A DNA stretch of 64,000 bases from Anaerotignum propionicum DSM 1682 (GCF_001561955.1 NZ_CP014223.1:496001-560000), one strand, 5' to 3'; shown: positions 16,665 through 26,712, counted from the stretch's first letter. Made by a program: numbers and translations. Notes: generated from the sequence alone by a model not told the origin.

Positions 16665-17009
16665 TTATAATTGCTTCGAATTTAAAGTGATTTTCAGCTT
16701 ATAACAGCGATACAATCCAAGCATAAAGCCCCCTGCATAAATCAGCATTGAAAAAGCGAGGAAAGGCTTGGGGCATGTCAAATGGGTTATTTTCTGATAA
16801 ATCCAACAGCCAAGCACAAGTATTCCACTGGTTGCGGAACAGGCTGAAATCGTAAAAAAATGTTTTGCTGCAAGTGCTGCTGTTGAAGCATCAGCATTAA
16901 ATTCAGGCAGAAGGCGGGAGGCCATTTTCCGTGTTTGCCGTGTCTCACTATAAAAAAATATGGAAATTAAGAATAAAACAACGGTGTAAAAAAGCATAAG
17001 CGCCTCCAT
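16665..17009 (-). CDS. Small membrane protein, unknown
   Basis: The 114-residue protein has three hydrophobic segments: an N-terminal MLFYTVVLFLISIFFY, then FFTISACSATSGILVLGCWIY, then FLAFSMLIYAGGFMLGLY. A charged region with ETRQTRKMASRL follows the first. The start ATG at 17009 follows a GGAG-like sequence (GGAGGCG on the minus strand overlaps the start region). It is transcribed alone, opposite to its neighbours. I do not recognise a family. Confidence 0.6.
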   Translation of the reverse strand: MEALMLFYTVVLFLISIFFYSETRQTRKMASRLLPEFNADASTAALAAKHFFTISACSATSGILVLGCWIYQKITHLTCPKPFLAFSMLIYAGGFMLGLYRCYKLKITLNSKQL

Positions 17010-17294
17010 TTTAAAACTGTTGCGTATGTTTGGACTAGTAACAAAATAAGACTATCATTTAATTTCATATAGAGTAGTGTAACATTTTATAATATATAAG
17101 GCAAGAAATTAAATCGACAAAAGAAGAAGGAAAAGTTGATGGCATAATAAACATAAAAATATTTGTATTTATAAAAAAACATAACATATTTCAGCTTGAG
17201 CGTTGTATTCTATAGAAAAGTATGTTACTTTTATAGAGTAAAGCATAGCTGTATCGATGCGGTTATGTGCAAAAGAAATAAGGGGAGAGGTAGT

Positions 17295-18653
17295 ATGGAT
17301 CAAGGATTAGAGAAAAGATATGGCCTTTTAACTGCGATTGCTATGGTAGTTGGTATTGTTATTGGCAGTGGCGTGTTTTTTAAGGCAGAAAAGGTTTTAG
17401 TTGCAACGGGAGGAAACCTGAGCCAGGGTATTTTGGCGTGGTTCCTAGGTGGTTTGGTTATGGTTGCCTGTGCGTATAATTTTGCGGTTTTGGCTACACA
17501 TCACGAAAAGGTAAGTGGCATTGTTGACTATGCAGAAACAATGGTAGGACCCAAATATGGTTATTTTTTTGCATGGTTCATGGCCACAATTTATTTTCCG
17601 GCAATGACCTCTGTTTTAGCTTGGGTTTCTGCCAGATATTTTTGTGTATTATTGGGTTGGAACATTGTTGGACCTGAAGCAATGACAATTGCAGGGTTAT
17701 TTTTGGTAAGCAGCTATGTGCTCAACGCCATTTCTCCAAGACTGGCAGGCAAATTGCAAGTATCCACTACAATTATCAAGCTGATTCCATTAGCCTTAAT
17801 GGCAGTTGTGGGCACCATTTTTGGCCTGAAAAGTGGTATTTTAGTGGAAAACTTTAATGGCACAGTACTCACTGAGGTGAAGGGCAATCCTTTGTTTACC
17901 GCAGTTGTGGGTACTAGTTTCGCTTATGAGGGTTGGATTTGCGCAACCAGCATTAATGCCGAGCTAAAGGATGCAAAACGCAATTTACCTCTGGCGCTGG
18001 TGATTGGTACCATATTTACTGTTTTGATGTATGTACTTTACTATGTTGGTTTGGCTGGAGCAGTTGAAAACAGTGTCATGATGGAAGGTGGAGAAGCTGG
18101 GGCAAAAATCGCTTTTTCTACCGTATTTACAAATGCAGGTGGAACGTTGCTTTTTGTGGTTGTGGTTATTTCCTGTTTAGGTACCTTAAATGGTTTAATG
18201 TTAGCATGTACCCGCAGTTTTTACGCCATGGCAGCAAGAAATGAAGGCCCAATGCCTCATGTTTTTAATGCGGTGGATAAGGTAACAAATATGCCAACCA
18301 ATTCATCTGCTATGGGCGTTTTAATGGCAGCAATTTGGCTGACCTATTTTTATGGTGCAAATTTAACGGAACCATGGTTTGGGCGATTTTGCTTTGATAG
18401 CTCCGAATTGCCGATTATAACAATCTATGCTATGTATATACCCATTTTCTTACTGCAGATGAAAAAAGGGAAGGACTTGGGAACATTTAATCGTTATATA
18501 GCGCCGGTTTTAGGAATTGTGGCTAGTGTATTTATGGTAGTTGCGGCGGTTGTTTCTTTAGGAAAGGCGATTATTTATTACTTAATTTTATTTGCTGTGA
18601 TAATGTGCATTGGGTTCGCATTGAAAAACTATGGTCATGAAAAAGCGAAATAA
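17295..18653 (+). CDS. APC-superfamily amino-acid permease
   Basis: The 452-residue polytopic protein has about twelve membrane helices. Its APC signature is in helix 1, AMVVGIVIGSGVFFKAEKVL, with the unwound G-x-G/S region that binds the amino-acid backbone, and it continues with GTSFAYEGWICATSINAELKDAKRNLPLAL (helix 6 to loop). It is probably a proton- or antiport-driven amino-acid transporter; the substrate is not clear. An open frame extends upstream to 17196, but ATG 17295 follows AGGGGAGAGG and begins the conserved part. It is monocistronic, with a hairpin terminator downstream. Confidence 0.9.
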   Translation: MDQGLEKRYGLLTAIAMVVGIVIGSGVFFKAEKVLVATGGNLSQGILAWFLGGLVMVACAYNFAVLATHHEKVSGIVDYAETMVGPKYGYFFAWFMATIYFPAMTSVLAWVSARYFCVLLGWNIVGPEAMTIAGLFLVSSYVLNAISPRLAGKLQVSTTIIKLIPLALMAVVGTIFGLKSGILVENFNGTVLTEVKGNPLFTAVVGTSFAYEGWICATSINAELKDAKRNLPLALVIGTIFTVLMYVLYYVGLAGAVENSVMMEGGEAGAKIAFSTVFTNAGGTLLFVVVVISCLGTLNGLMLACTRSFYAMAARNEGPMPHVFNAVDKVTNMPTNSSAMGVLMAAIWLTYFYGANLTEPWFGRFCFDSSELPIITIYAMYIPIFLLQMKKGKDLGTFNRYIAPVLGIVASVFMVVAAVVSLGKAIIYYLILFAVIMCIGFALKNYGHEKAK

Positions 18654-18752
18654 TTGAGTATTTTGCGTTAAAGTTTGTGGGACTATAGAGACATTCTTTA
18701 AGGTAAAGAACGAAAAATCTTTTTCCCCAAGCGAAATTATATGATACGAAAA

Positions 18753-18820
18753 AAGAAAAAGCCCCCGTTTAAAAGGATTTGAAGAACAAATCTGGAGAAT
18801 GGAAATAGGGCTTTTTTCTT
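18753..18820 (+). terminator. Terminator of the amino-acid permease gene
   Basis: AAGAAAAAGCCC pairs with GGGCTTTTTTCTT around an inner region that can form its own small stem. A/T tracts on both sides allow bidirectional use. Confidence 0.65.
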
Positions 18821-18841
18821 GTGTTAATAGGGAAGAAAATG

Positions 18842-18869
18842 TTGACATATCATTGTTAAGTTGTATACT
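18842..18869 (+). promoter_or_regulatory. Promoter for the DUF134-mrp pair
   Basis: TTGACA (18842-18847), a 16-base spacer, TATACT (18864-18869). Confidence 0.7.
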
Positions 18870-18907
18870 GTAATAAGTAACATATGTCGAAAATGAGGAG
18901 GGACTTT

Positions 18908-19282
18908 ATGGCGAGACCAAGAAAGTGCAGAAAAGTTTGTGCATTGCCTGAAAATTGCGGCTTTGCTCCAATGAAAGAGATGAACGATGAAAATCGTGTC
19001 ATTATGGCGGTAGACGAATATGAAACCATTCGACTGATTGATTTAGTTGGATACACCCAGGAAGAATGCGCAGCTCAAATGCACATTGCCAGAACAACTG
19101 TACAGGGCATTTATAACGAAGCAAGAAGAAAGCTGGCAGATGCCTTAGTAAATGGGAAATCCCTTCACATTGAAGGCGGCGATTTCGACCTTTGCGAGGG
19201 GGATAGCTTGCATTGTGGGAAAAAATGCGAAAAATTTTGTTATAAGAAAAGAAAAATGGAAAATATTTCTAAGGAGATGTAA
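18908..19282 (+). CDS. DUF134-family HTH protein
   Basis: The 124-residue protein starts MARPRKCRKVCALPENCGFAP, the conserved DUF134 head. It then has a helix-turn-helix related to sigma-factor region 4 (DEYETIRLIDLVGYTQEECAAQMHIARTTVQGIYNEARRKLADAL) and a Cys-rich tail (CEGDSLHCGKKCEKFC). It is likely a DNA-binding regulator that may carry a metal or Fe-S cluster through the Cys. ATG 18908 follows GAGGAGGG. It is 2 bases from the Mrp-type ATPase gene. DUF134 genes are often next to Mrp/NifX-type iron-sulfur genes, which fits a role in that pathway. Confidence 0.9.
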   Translation: MARPRKCRKVCALPENCGFAPMKEMNDENRVIMAVDEYETIRLIDLVGYTQEECAAQMHIARTTVQGIYNEARRKLADALVNGKSLHIEGGDFDLCEGDSLHCGKKCEKFCYKKRKMENISKEM

Positions 19283-19284
19283 TT

Positions 19285-20109
19285 ATGAGCGAGAATTGTT
19301 CACACAACTGCGGAAGCTGTTCTTCCGACTGTTCAAGCAGAAAACCTGCTGATCTTTTGGTGCCGCCCAACGAGCATAGTGAAATTAAAAAGGTAATTGC
19401 TGTTGTCAGCGGTAAGGGTGGCGTTGGAAAATCAATGGTGACCTCGTCTATGGCTGTTTTAATGAATCGGTTGGGCAAAAAAACAGCGATACTGGATGCA
19501 GATATTACAGGTCCATCCATTCCAAAGGCTTTTGGCATGACACAGAAGGCTTATGGAACAAAAACTGAAATAATTCCTTGTGAAACCAAAACGGGGATAA
19601 AGGTAATGTCTGTGAACCTTTTGCTGGACAATGAAACAGATCCTGTGGTATGGCGTGGGCCAATTATTGCAGAAACTGTAAAGCAGTTTTGGAAGGACGT
19701 TGTTTGGGGCAATGTTGATTATATGTTTATTGATATGCCTCCGGGTACAGGGGACGTTCCCTTGACGGTATTTCAATCCATAGCCATTGACGGAATTATT
19801 ATTGTCACATCTCCACAGGAACTGGTAGGAATGATTGTGGATAAGGCTGTCAAGATGGCTGAAATGATGAATGTACCAATACTGGGTATTGTAGAAAATC
19901 TTTCATATTTTGTCTGTCCCCAGTGCAGTGAAGTACATAAGATTTTTGGGGAAAGTAATATAGATGCTATTGCTAAGAAACACAATATACCCACGGTTTG
20001 CAAATTGCCCATTGACCCTAGTATTGCAGCACGCTGCGACAGAGGAGAAACTGAAGAATTAGAGGGAGAATGGTTATTGCCAATGGTTTCATTTTTAGAA
20101 GAAAAATGA
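19285..20109 (+). CDS. Mrp/NBP35-family ATPase (iron-sulfur carrier)
   Basis: The 274-residue P-loop protein has the deviant Walker A (VVSGKGGVGKSM) and the MinD/Mrp motifs LDADITGPSIPKAFG, then DMPPGTGDVPLTVFQS. A CPQC motif near residue 211 is typical for binding a bridging [4Fe-4S] cluster at the dimer interface. The N-terminus adds a four-Cys stretch (CSHNCGSCSSDC), which is seen in NBP35-like versions. It is likely an Fe-S cluster scaffold or carrier in the cytoplasm. It is co-transcribed with the DUF134 gene just upstream, and a terminator follows at 20241-20289. Confidence 0.92.
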   Translation: MSENCSHNCGSCSSDCSSRKPADLLVPPNEHSEIKKVIAVVSGKGGVGKSMVTSSMAVLMNRLGKKTAILDADITGPSIPKAFGMTQKAYGTKTEIIPCETKTGIKVMSVNLLLDNETDPVVWRGPIIAETVKQFWKDVVWGNVDYMFIDMPPGTGDVPLTVFQSIAIDGIIIVTSPQELVGMIVDKAVKMAEMMNVPILGIVENLSYFVCPQCSEVHKIFGESNIDAIAKKHNIPTVCKLPIDPSIAARCDRGETEELEGEWLLPMVSFLEEK

Positions 20110-20240
20110 CGGGGCTCTACTTTTACGCATAATAGATAAAAATAGATTTGTTAAGCTTAAAAAAACAGAGGCAGTAATATTTTTTGCGGAAGCGTTTAAA
20201 GTATTTTTCATGAACTTATGGAGAACGAAATACTTCTACT

Positions 20241-20289
20241 AAGAACAGAGTATTTAAAACTTTTGGTTTTAGAGCCCTCTGTTCTTTTT
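20241..20289 (+). terminator. Terminator of DUF134-mrp
   Basis: AAGAACAGAG pairs with CTCTGTTCTT, followed by TTT; the loop is long (26 bases). Confidence 0.7.
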
Positions 20290-21095
20290 ATTTCTACAAG
20301 GTAGGGAGGGAATAAGTTTTCTAAAAACGAACAGGATCTTTTTGAGTGGTTTCCTTGCAGGTAAACCTTGATACAAGTGAAAAGGATTAGCCTGACTCCG
20401 ACAAAATGAAATTAGGCAGGGTTAGGGAATTCAATTATATGGATAATGAAGGAATCCATGATTCATATTGAGAAGATATATAAACATAAAGTTAAGGGTT
20501 CTTTATTTATGATGCATGAGCAATCATTTGAAATTAACATTTTCCTTTAGACAAGTAAGAAGAGATACTATGAACAAAAAAAGCGGCAATGTCTGTTTAT
20601 ACGGCAAGAAAGGAAGAGAAAATACGTAATAATTGCTGTAAATATGCACAACGAGGGAAATATGAGGTTTTTGTTTTAACTATGTATCGCCAAAAATACG
20701 ATAAAATGTTGAAAATGAGTTATTATTTAGTACTTTATAGCAATTTCTTGCTTTATATTTAAAATAATTTCGTTAAAATGTATCAATTCCTTCGAAATGA
20801 AAACTTTCCGTTTTTTAAGACTGAATGAATAAATTAAGTCAAAAAGTTTTGGGTTTTTTAATAAAAATTGTACATTTTTAAGTAAAAAGGCTTGTTAAGG
20901 TTATTTTCATTTATAAAAAAATACTTGTTTTTTTGCTGTAATAATATAAAATAGTAAATAGGTTACAGAATCTGAGGGAACATCTTTATTTTGTATTCGA
21001 CAATAAAAATCATTCGTTATCGTGGGGACGATGAATACTGTCATACAAAGAGTAGGGGTGATGGTTCTGACCGGTGAAATTATCTTATAAATAAT
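20290..21095. other. Long leader/intergenic region upstream of the first symporter
   Basis: About 0.8 kb, very AT-rich. I looked for a glycine riboswitch, which often precedes this symporter family, and did not see its conserved core. A 57-codon frame at about 20588 (MSVYTARKEEKIRNN...) has no ribosome-binding site. A partial hairpin lies around 21011-21035 (TCGTTATCG...CGATGA). Confidence 0.45.
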
Positions 21096-21110
21096 TTGGG
21101 AGGTAGTAAA

Positions 21111-22490
21111 ATGGAAGCAATTAACAATTTTGTGTCCACCATCAATGGTTTTGTGTGGGGTCCTGTAATGCTGGTTTTGTTGTTTGGTACACACGTGTTC
21201 CTGACAATCAGAACAAAATTTATTCAGAGACACATCGGTAAGGCAATTAAGCTTTCTGTAACAGCTGACAATGAGGCAGAGGGCGATGTTTCCGGTTTTG
21301 GTGCATTAGCAACTGCATTGGCTGCTACAATTGGTACAGGTAATATTGTTGGTGTTGCAACAGCGGTAGCTTTAGGTGGTCCTGGTGCAGTTTTCTGGTG
21401 CTGGTTGACAGGTCTTTTCGGTATTGCAACAAAATACGGCGAAGCTTTGTTGGCAATCAAATACAGAGTGAAGGACAGCACTGGTTCTATGATTGGTGGT
21501 CCTATGTATGCATTGGAAAGAGGCCTTGGACAAAAATGGTTGGGCGTATTATTTGCACTGTTTGCAGGTATTGCATGTTTCGGTATTGGCAATATGACTC
21601 AGGCAAACTCCATTTCTACAATGGTACGCGATAACTTTGGTTTACCTACTTGGATTACAGGTATTGTTATTACTGTTGCCACAGGTTTGGTTATTTTGGG
21701 TGGCGTAAAATCTATCGCTAAGGTTTGTGAGAAATTAGTACCCTTAATGGCAGGTTTTTATATTTTAGGTTGTCTTATTATTATTGTAATCAACGCTCCT
21801 TATATTGGTTCTGCGTTTAAGATGATTATTGGTAGTGCGTTTACAGGTACTGCAGCTGGCGGCGGTTTTGCCGGAGCAACAGTAATGATGGCAATTCGTT
21901 TCGGTATTGCTCGTGGTTTGTTTACAAACGAAGCTGGTTTAGGTTCCGCACCTATCGCAGATGCTGCTGCTATGACAAGAAACCCTGTTCGTCAGGCTTT
22001 GATTGCTATGTCCGGTGTTTTCTGGGATACAATTATTGTTTGTGCTTTAACAGGCTTGGTTTTGGTAACTTCTATTTTGAAGAGTCCAGAAGCTATGGCA
22101 GGATTAAACGGCGGTGCATTGACATCTGCTGCATTTAATCATATTCCGGTAATTGGTCCTATCGTATTAACAATTGGTCTGATTACATTCGCATGGTCTA
22201 CAATTTTAGGTTGGAGCTATTACGGCGAAAGATCTTGGGTTTACTTAGTGGGCACAAAATCAGTTATGCCTTTCCGTCTTGCTTGGGTTATTGTAGTATT
22301 TATCGGTAGCGTTACTGCCCTTGACTTAGTATGGAATATTGCGGATACATTAAATGCGATGATGGCATTCCCTAACTTAGTTGCTTTACTTGGATTAAGT
22401 GGCGTAATTGTATCTGAAACAAAGAAATTTCTGTGGGATGACAATATGGAAGGTTGGTCCACAGATGAAATCCCTACAGTTAATAGATAA
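21111..22490 (+). CDS. Alanine/glycine:cation symporter (AGCS), copy 1
   Basis: The 459-residue sodium:alanine symporter has about eleven helices. The family motifs are GALATALAATIGTGNIVGVATAVALGGPGA near residue 65, CWLTGLFGIATKYGEALLAIKYR, IRFGIARGLFTNEAGLGSAP and FAWSTILGWSYYGER. It imports small neutral amino acids (alanine, glycine) with Na+ (or H+). ATG 21111 follows GGGAGGTAG; all three copies start MEAIN. Its codons are biased as in bcd-etfBA, which suggests strong expression. It is the first of three tandem paralogues with separate terminators. Confidence 0.95.
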   Translation: MEAINNFVSTINGFVWGPVMLVLLFGTHVFLTIRTKFIQRHIGKAIKLSVTADNEAEGDVSGFGALATALAATIGTGNIVGVATAVALGGPGAVFWCWLTGLFGIATKYGEALLAIKYRVKDSTGSMIGGPMYALERGLGQKWLGVLFALFAGIACFGIGNMTQANSISTMVRDNFGLPTWITGIVITVATGLVILGGVKSIAKVCEKLVPLMAGFYILGCLIIIVINAPYIGSAFKMIIGSAFTGTAAGGGFAGATVMMAIRFGIARGLFTNEAGLGSAPIADAAAMTRNPVRQALIAMSGVFWDTIIVCALTGLVLVTSILKSPEAMAGLNGGALTSAAFNHIPVIGPIVLTIGLITFAWSTILGWSYYGERSWVYLVGTKSVMPFRLAWVIVVFIGSVTALDLVWNIADTLNAMMAFPNLVALLGLSGVIVSETKKFLWDDNMEGWSTDEIPTVNR

Positions 22491-22515
22491 TTCAGTGTTT
22501 TAAATCCCACGCGAG

Positions 22516-22543
22516 AAAGACGGCTTAAATGCCGTCTTTTTTT
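22516..22543 (+). terminator. Terminator of symporter copy 1
   Basis: AAAGACGGC-TTAAAT-GCCGTCTTT followed by further T. Confidence 0.92.
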
Positions 22544-23160
22544 ATGCATAAATGTAAACCGAAGTAAGCTATCCCATATCCAACGTTATCTGAGAAGCTA
22601 CACGTAAATCATTCTGAGTTTAACTTATGGTGTTTAGGAAAAAAGGCGCTAGATGAATTATATTTTGGAAGTCTCAGAGACTTGCTGAAAAGACTTTATC
22701 ATGTTGGATAGAGTCTTTTCTAAATGAATTTGAAGCTATTTCTTCAAATAGTATAAAAAATATTTTTTGGGCTAACAAAACAGATGATACAACTGCATTG
22801 TTCAAAAAAAACTGTATACTAAAATAAAAAACGAGATAATTTATAAAATTTTTACGACAAATTTCATATGTTAAATGCAAAAAAATAATAGATGTTATAT
22901 TAATTTTGAAAAAATTAAGAAGTCATGACAAATAATTCGTGGATATTTTCAAAAAATTGTCCTGAAATTTGTACAAAAAATGTCCTCCCATAATAAACAC
23001 TTGTATTTTCATAAAAGTTATGTACAATGAATACAAGGTCTGAAGTTCTTAATAAAATACTTTTTATTGCATAAATAATAGTTTGTTTTTTAAATATTAT
23101 AGATGTAATTTTATAAATCAGACCTAAATGAACTAATATATACATTATATAATTTTAGGG
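22544..23160. other. Intergenic leader between symporter copies 1 and 2
   Basis: AT-rich, about 0.6 kb, no gene recognised. Its length is close to that of the next spacer (684 and 694 bases between stop and start), but I see no clear sequence identity between the two by eye. Confidence 0.45.
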
Positions 23161-23174
23161 AGGAAATAAAAATT

Positions 23175-24554
23175 ATGGAGGCAATTAACAGTTTTGTAGA
23201 TGCAGTAAATGGTTTTGTCTGGGGACCAGTCATGCTTGTTTTGCTATTTGGTACACACATTTTTTTAACAGTTCGTACAAAATTTATACAACGGTACACA
23301 TTCAAGGCAATTAAACTTTCTGTCACACCTGATACTGAGGCCGAAGGAGATGTATCGGGGTTTGGTGCATTAACAACCGCATTGGCAGCGACAATTGGTA
23401 CTGGTAATATTGTGGGTGTTGCAACAGCAGTTGCATTAGGTGGCCCAGGTGCCATCATGTGGTGTTGGCTAACAGGTTTGTTTGGCATTGCAACAAAGTA
23501 TGGAGAGGCGTTGCTGGCAATTAAATACAGAGTGAAGGATAAAACAGGAGCCATGGTTGGAGGCCCTATGTATGCCCTTGAGAGAGGACTTGGCCAGAAA
23601 TGGCTAGGCGTTATATTTGCTATATTTGCTGGTGTTGCGTGTTTTGGCATTGGTAATATGACACAGGCAAACTCCATTTCAACGATGGTACTAAACAATT
23701 TTCATGTTCCGCAATGGATTACGGGTATTGTTTTGACTGTTGCTACGGCTTTAGTTATTTTAGGAGGCGTAAAGTCAATTGCTAAGTGTTGCGAAAAGCT
23801 GGTTCCGCTAATGGCAGGATTATACATATTAGGATGTGTAGTGATATTAGTGATTAATGCACCTTATCTTGGAGCAGCATTTAAGTTAATTGTAAGTAGT
23901 GCGTTTACGCCAACGGCTGCAGGCGGCGGATTTGCCGGTGCTACGGTTATGATGGCAATTCGTTTTGGTATTGCACGTGGTTTATTTACCAATGAATCAG
24001 GCTTAGGTTCCGCACCCATTGCGGCAGCAGCAGCGATGACAAAAAATCCTGTTCGCCAGGCATTAATTGCAATGTCAGCTGTATTTTGGGATACAATTAT
24101 TGTTTGTGCCTTGACAGGTCTGGTGCTGGTTAGTTCTATATTAAAATCACCAGAAGGAATGGCAAATTTGGATGGAGGGGCTTTAACATCAGCTGCGTTT
24201 AATCATATCCCTGTAATTGGTCCAATTGTATTAACCATCGGCTTGGTTACATTTGCATGGTCTACTATTTTAGGCTGGAGTTATTACGGTGAGAGAGCAT
24301 GGGTTTATTTGGTAGGGACAAAGTGCATTAAGCCTTTTCGTATTGCTTGGGTTATTGTATCATTTGTTGGTTGCGTTATGTCCTTAAAGTTGGTCTGGAA
24401 TATTGCAGATACGTTAAATGCCATGATGGCATTTCCGAACTTAATTGCTTTATTAGGCTTGAGTGGGGTCATTGTATCAGAAACAAAGAAGTATTTATGG
24501 AGTGAGAATTTAGATGACTGGTCGGCAGATGAAATTCCATCACTTGATAGATAA
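23175..24554 (+). CDS. Alanine/glycine:cation symporter (AGCS), copy 2
   Basis: Same length (459 residues) and motif order as copy 1, with conservative changes throughout (for example MEAINSFVDAVNGF at the start, GLFTNESGLGSAPIAAAAAMTKNP mid-protein, ending WSADEIPSLDR). It carries the same Na+/amino-acid symport core. Its codon use is noticeably less biased than that of copies 1 and 3, with more rare A/T-ending and mixed codons. This suggests lower expression or a different history since duplication. ATG 23175 follows TAGGGAGGAAAT. A terminator follows at 24571. Confidence 0.95.
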   Translation: MEAINSFVDAVNGFVWGPVMLVLLFGTHIFLTVRTKFIQRYTFKAIKLSVTPDTEAEGDVSGFGALTTALAATIGTGNIVGVATAVALGGPGAIMWCWLTGLFGIATKYGEALLAIKYRVKDKTGAMVGGPMYALERGLGQKWLGVIFAIFAGVACFGIGNMTQANSISTMVLNNFHVPQWITGIVLTVATALVILGGVKSIAKCCEKLVPLMAGLYILGCVVILVINAPYLGAAFKLIVSSAFTPTAAGGGFAGATVMMAIRFGIARGLFTNESGLGSAPIAAAAAMTKNPVRQALIAMSAVFWDTIIVCALTGLVLVSSILKSPEGMANLDGGALTSAAFNHIPVIGPIVLTIGLVTFAWSTILGWSYYGERAWVYLVGTKCIKPFRIAWVIVSFVGCVMSLKLVWNIADTLNAMMAFPNLIALLGLSGVIVSETKKYLWSENLDDWSADEIPSLDR

Positions 24555-24570
24555 AAGAAGACTCATTTTT

Positions 24571-24599
24571 AAAAACGGTGCAGTAGTGCCGTTTTTTTT
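24571..24599 (+). terminator. Terminator of symporter copy 2
   Basis: AAAAACGG...CCGTTTTTTTT, stem with a 10-base loop. Confidence 0.85.
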
Positions 24600-25235
24600 G
24601 TGTAGCGATTTATAATTACGAAGAACCGGTTTAAGAAATGAGGGGACTGTATATATATTTAGGCAAAATAGTGGAAAAAAGAGAGAGGGTAAAGAATAAT
24701 TGCAGATGAATTTGAATGGCTTTTTTTTCTTAAATTACAAGCAAGAAAAAAGCCAAAGTATAAAAATGATGTTAAGAACTTGTTAAAAAAAAGACGCCGT
24801 TGTCGTATTTTTATGGAAAATGAAGCTAATTGAAGCAAAATGCTGCTTATTGAGGAATGGTCTTGTATGCAAATTGACTTAAAATATGGATTTATATTAG
24901 TTAAAATTTAAGTTTGTTACAATCTTTTTGAAAAATCTCAAATTTTACTATGTATTTTTAATATATATTACACAAATATTTTTAAAAAATTGTTATTATA
25001 ATAAGAATGAATGCATAGTTTTATAATAAAAAAAATATAAAACGTGTTTTGAAGTCACAAAAATAGCTTGAAATTTGCAGAAAAATCGGTAAAATAGGAT
25101 ACAAGCAAGAGGCTCTGGTCTGTCAACAAAGAGGCTGACAATGATAATCTATTAACAAAGTTAATGTGGGGTGAACAGTAACAAAGGCATTTAGAATTAG
25201 AGACTCTGGCGAACGCACTCATTCTTAATTAATTT
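24600..25235. other. Intergenic leader between symporter copies 2 and 3
   Basis: AT-rich. It contains an A/T inverted repeat at about 24717-24754 (GGCTTTTTTTTCTT ... AAGAAAAAAGCC), which may be a further terminator. No gene recognised. Confidence 0.45.
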
Positions 25236-25248
25236 AGGGGGGAATAAC

Positions 25249-26628
25249 ATGGAAGCAATAAATAATTTTGTATCCACCATCAATGGCTTCGTTTGGGGCC
25301 CTGTTATGCTGTTTCTGTTGTTCGGCACACATGTGTTTTTGACAATTAGAACAAAATTTGTACAGAGACACATTGGCTTAGCAATCAAACTTTCTGTAAC
25401 ACCTGACAATGAGGCTGAGGGTGATGTATCCGGCTTTGGCGCTTTGGCAACTGCTTTGGCAGCAACAATTGGTACCGGTAATATTGTTGGTGTTGCAACT
25501 GCCGTAGCTTTAGGCGGCCCCGGTGCAATTTTGTGGTGCTGGTTGACTGGTCTTTTCGGTATTGCTACAAAATACGGCGAGGCTCTGTTGGCAATCAAAT
25601 ACAGAGTAAAAGACAAAACCGGATCTATGGTGGGCGGACCTATGTATGCACTTGAAAGAGGTCTGGGACAAAAATGGTTAGGCGTATTATTTGCTATATT
25701 TGCAGGCATTGCTTGCTTCGGTATTGGTAATATGACTCAGGCTAACTCAATTGCAACAATGGTTGAAGCAAACTTTCATATTCCCACATGGATTACAGGC
25801 ATTGTTTTAACGATTGCAACAGCCTTAGTTATTTTGGGCGGTATTAATTCCATCGCAAAGACTTGTGAAAAGCTGGTTCCTTTTATGGCTGGTTTTTATA
25901 TCTTAGGTTGTATTATCATTCTTATCATTAATGCACCTTACATAGGTGCTGCGTTTAAGACAATCGTAGTTAGTGCCTTTACACCAACGGCAGCAGGTGG
26001 CGGATTTGTGGGTGCAACAGTAATGATGGCAATTCGTTTTGGTATTGCCCGTGGTTTATTTACAAACGAATCCGGTTTGGGTTCTGCACCTATTGCTGAT
26101 GCTGCTGCAATGACAAGAAACCCTGTACGTCAGGCTTTGATTTCCAGCTCGGGCGTTTTCTGGGATACAATCGTTGTTTGCGCATTAACAGGTCTGGTTT
26201 TGGTAACTTCTATTTTGAAGAATCCGGATGCAATGGCAGGCTTAAACGGTGGTATGCTGACAACAGCAGCTTTTGATACAATCCCTACAGTTGGACCTAT
26301 CGTACTTACAGTTGGTTTGATTACATTTGCTTGGTCTACCATTTTGGGCTGGAGCTACTATGGCGAAAGATCTTGGGTTTATCTGGTTGGTACCAAGGCA
26401 ATCAAACCTTTCCGCGTTGCATGGGTAATCGTTGTATTCATCGGCTGTGTAACAGCTCTTGATCTTGTTTGGAACATTGCGGATACATTGAATGCGATGA
26501 TGGCATTCCCTAACTTAGTTGCTTTACTTGGATTAAGCGGCGTTATTGTTTCTGAAACAAAGAAATATCTTTGGGATGACAATATGGACGGTTGGTCTAC
26601 AGATGAAATTCCTACAGTTAACAAATAA
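25249..26628 (+). CDS. Alanine/glycine:cation symporter (AGCS), copy 3
   Basis: A 459-residue paralogue closest to copy 1: both begin MEAINNFVSTINGFVWGPVM and both end DGWSTDEIPTVN-type (copy 3 ...VNK, copy 1 ...VNR). It has all family motifs, including ATIGTGNIVGVATAVALGGPG and GLFTNESGLGSAP. Its codons are biased like copy 1. The start is ATG after GGGGGGAATAAC. It has its own terminator. Three near-identical symporters in a row suggest heavy reliance on alanine/glycine uptake or different regulation of each copy. Confidence 0.95.
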   Translation: MEAINNFVSTINGFVWGPVMLFLLFGTHVFLTIRTKFVQRHIGLAIKLSVTPDNEAEGDVSGFGALATALAATIGTGNIVGVATAVALGGPGAILWCWLTGLFGIATKYGEALLAIKYRVKDKTGSMVGGPMYALERGLGQKWLGVLFAIFAGIACFGIGNMTQANSIATMVEANFHIPTWITGIVLTIATALVILGGINSIAKTCEKLVPFMAGFYILGCIIILIINAPYIGAAFKTIVVSAFTPTAAGGGFVGATVMMAIRFGIARGLFTNESGLGSAPIADAAAMTRNPVRQALISSSGVFWDTIVVCALTGLVLVTSILKNPDAMAGLNGGMLTTAAFDTIPTVGPIVLTVGLITFAWSTILGWSYYGERSWVYLVGTKAIKPFRVAWVIVVFIGCVTALDLVWNIADTLNAMMAFPNLVALLGLSGVIVSETKKYLWDDNMDGWSTDEIPTVNK

Positions 26629-26652
26629 CTTTGTGCAATAAAACCCCACGAC

Positions 26653-26682
26653 AAAAGGACGGCATTTGATGCCGTCTTTTTG
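26653..26682 (+). terminator. Terminator of symporter copy 3
   Basis: GACGGCA-TTTGA-TGCCGTC followed by TTTTTG. Confidence 0.92.
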
Positions 26683-26712
26683 TTTGCAAAAAACTTTGAA
26701 TAATGCACAAAA

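Noticed and set aside
20290-21110. Glycine riboswitch before the first symporter
   Set aside because: Expected from the gene family, but I could not find the conserved aptamer core in any of the three leaders.
23111-23698. Long minus-strand frames antisense to the symporters (also 21224-21592, 25197-25709)
   Set aside because: The same antisense product recurs in all three paralogues because the sense codons are conserved; Pro/Ala-rich shadow, no ribosome-binding site.
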